From Alphaproteobacteria bacterium (lineage in GTDB: Bacteria > Pseudomonadota > Alphaproteobacteria > RF32 > CAG-239), in the NCBI GenBank assembly GCA_017465405.1, contig JAFTWG010000010.1, positions 1 through 32,941 on the forward strand: a DNA stretch of 32,941 nt. Reading direction: 5' to 3'. Both the position numbers and the translations under genes were made by a program. Within the stretch, counting starts at the first letter, position 1. The number at the start of each line of letters is the position of its first letter. Below are positions 31,695 to 32,941 of the stretch, piece after piece. The notes under the pieces were generated by a model that made no database searches, was not told the DNA's origin, and worked only from the letters and a program-made list of their open reading frames with translations.

Positions 31695-32941
31695 ATGAAA
31701 TATTCGAACACCGCTCTTAAGATTCTTAAAAGAAGATATAAGAGTGTTTTACTTAAATGTGCTATAATTAATGCCGCTTTGTTTATTATGATGCCAAGTG
31801 CTGGCGCAACTTTAAATATAGATGATAGCTTATTGGTTAATGGTAAATATGAAATAACCGAAAATGTGGGCACAGGCGGAATTACTGAAGATATTACACT
31901 ACACAAAACAGACACTAACCCATTTCCTGAATTAACAATTAGCGGTAAGGTCAAAGGATATACCGGAACCTTTACTGCAAATTGGGCAAGCTTTTATGAA
32001 AAATATGGCACAATAATTTTTAAAGATTGGGATGGCGAACAACAATTTAAGTTAAGCGGTAATGGATTTTTTATTTTTGATAAACAAAATAAGCCTAATA
32101 ACGTGATAGTATCCCCAATAAACAATGGTGCTCATGTATTTTTAAATAACAATACTTTTAGTAAAGATTCAACAAATAGATACATGAATTTATTTTTAGG
32201 CAATCTCATGGATGTTGAAAGTACTGGATATAATTTTATTTTAGACGGATATGATTATGACCAAATCAGATTATATGCCGGAGGTTTGAGAAATACCGTA
32301 AATGGAGACATTACAACAACTATTAAAAATTCTAAATTTCTTTACATTAATGGTGGAGGACAGGGAGCAGATATAAACGGAAGTATTGATCTTGTTCTTG
32401 ATAATACGGTAGTATCAGAGAAAGTTGTTGGTAGCATGACAGAGGTTGAGGATTTTAAATACCAAACAACCGGTGGTGTAGCAATTTCTTATGTCACAGG
32501 TGATATAAATGTTACATTAAAAAATGATTCTAAGGCAAAATCTGTATATGGACAACAAGTTGTATCCAAAGGAGATGAAAAAGTTGGATTGGGTGGAACT
32601 GTTAATATAAATATTGAAGATTCCTTTGTTAGTGAAGATGTCAGAGGCTCAACAGGTGGCCTTTCTGATTTTACTTGGATAGATGAATATTTATCAACTA
32701 ATGATATTGTAATCAATGTAACAAATTCCACAATCGGAGGTGAGGTTATTTCAGTCGGTTCCTATGGTTCCGCTAAAGATGTTACTATTAATATCAATGG
32801 TAATACTAAAATTGGCTATGATGAAAATGGAAACCAGACTAATTTAGATGGCTGGATAATAGCCGGAACATCACGTGCCGGAGGTACTATTGAAAACACA
32901 ACTATCAATTTAGACACACAAGGTGCCGATAATATTATTGA
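31695..32941 (+). CDS. Exported repeat protein, autotransporter-like, C-terminus beyond window
   Basis: The frame is open from the ATG at 31695 to the edge (415 codons), so the gene is partial. AGGAGA lies 7 bases before the ATG. An extended signal (basic KILKRRYKS, hydrophobic core about 19-34, S-A-G-A at 35-38) precedes the mature N-terminus at Thr39. The rest is Asn, Gly, Thr and Ile rich, with beta-helix-like turns (INVTLKNDSKAK, VNINIEDSFV, VTININGNTKI). It is low in Cys. It is not obviously homologous to the passengers of the other two autotransporters, although its promoter cassette is. A C-terminal barrel is expected but not visible. Confidence 0.8.
   Translation, partial: MKYSNTALKILKRRYKSVLLKCAIINAALFIMMPSAGATLNIDDSLLVNGKYEITENVGTGGITEDITLHKTDTNPFPELTISGKVKGYTGTFTANWASFYEKYGTIIFKDWDGEQQFKLSGNGFFIFDKQNKPNNVIVSPINNGAHVFLNNNTFSKDSTNRYMNLFLGNLMDVESTGYNFILDGYDYDQIRLYAGGLRNTVNGDITTTIKNSKFLYINGGGQGADINGSIDLVLDNTVVSEKVVGSMTEVEDFKYQTTGGVAISYVTGDINVTLKNDSKAKSVYGQQVVSKGDEKVGLGGTVNINIEDSFVSEDVRGSTGGLSDFTWIDEYLSTNDIVINVTNSTIGGEVISVGSYGSAKDVTININGNTKIGYDENGNQTNLDGWIIAGTSRAGGTIENTTINLDTQGADNII

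Overview
The window is low-GC chromosomal DNA with densely packed genes. It most likely comes from an uncultured alphaproteobacterium, plausibly a gut- or host-associated lineage. The evidence is an ATP12-family F1-ATPase assembly chaperone, the gene order rarA–(kinase)–rluC–(AsmA)–ATP12, a CarD-type regulator, a cysteine-free L33, an AnmK of alphaproteobacterial type beside tyrS, and a eukaryote-like isoleucyl-tRNA synthetase. The lineage is inferred from gene content; no rRNA or tRNA gene was seen.

Layout. (1) 1-2501, minus: the N-terminal 833 codons of an autotransporter, running off the left edge, behind a promoter cassette at 2519-2658. (2) 2703-5636, minus: ddl, miaA and mreB. (3) 5697-7897, plus: a DUF3108 envelope protein translationally coupled to trhP (yegQ). 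(4) 7894-15892, minus: recX, a pentapeptide-repeat protein with a very acidic N-terminus, rarA, a P-loop kinase, rluC, an AsmA-like protein, a short ATP12 and an acylphosphatase. From the pentapeptide gene down to the acylphosphatase the spacing is tight enough for one operon. (5) 15987-17007: a lipoprotein and a convergent apaG. (6) 17151-20087, minus: a complete second autotransporter lying between two identical 34-bp terminator repeats. (7) 20201-24417, minus: carD, trmL and ileS, with an isoleucine-rich leader ORF ahead of ileS. (8) 24688-29945: several small unrecognised genes, anmK and tyrS (divergent), rpmG and an EF-hand protein. (9) 30091-31396, plus: an atoD/atoA-type CoA-transferase. 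(10) 31695-32941, plus: the start of a third exported repeat protein, running off the right edge, behind a second promoter cassette at 31520-31660.

Main discovery. The two cassettes at 2519-2658 and 31520-31660 are homologous. Each has a promoter lying between two 34-bp palindromes (TTGTTC arms, CGATCG core) whose centres are 106 or 107 bp apart. In the first, the promoter (TTGAAA-17-TATAAA) points into the autotransporter gene. In the second, the whole interior aligns only after reverse complementing, so its promoter (TTGAAA-17-TACAAA) points away from the surface-protein gene and into a terminator. This is what a pair of invertible promoter switches would look like, one frozen ON and one OFF, controlling surface proteins from a recombinase encoded elsewhere. 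A second find is a 14-codon leader ORF with six isoleucine codons upstream of ileS, which suggests attenuation by charged tRNA-Ile.

Limits. All alignments were done by eye and no database was searched. Family names rest on motifs recognised from memory. Promoters and terminators are sequence matches, not measurements.
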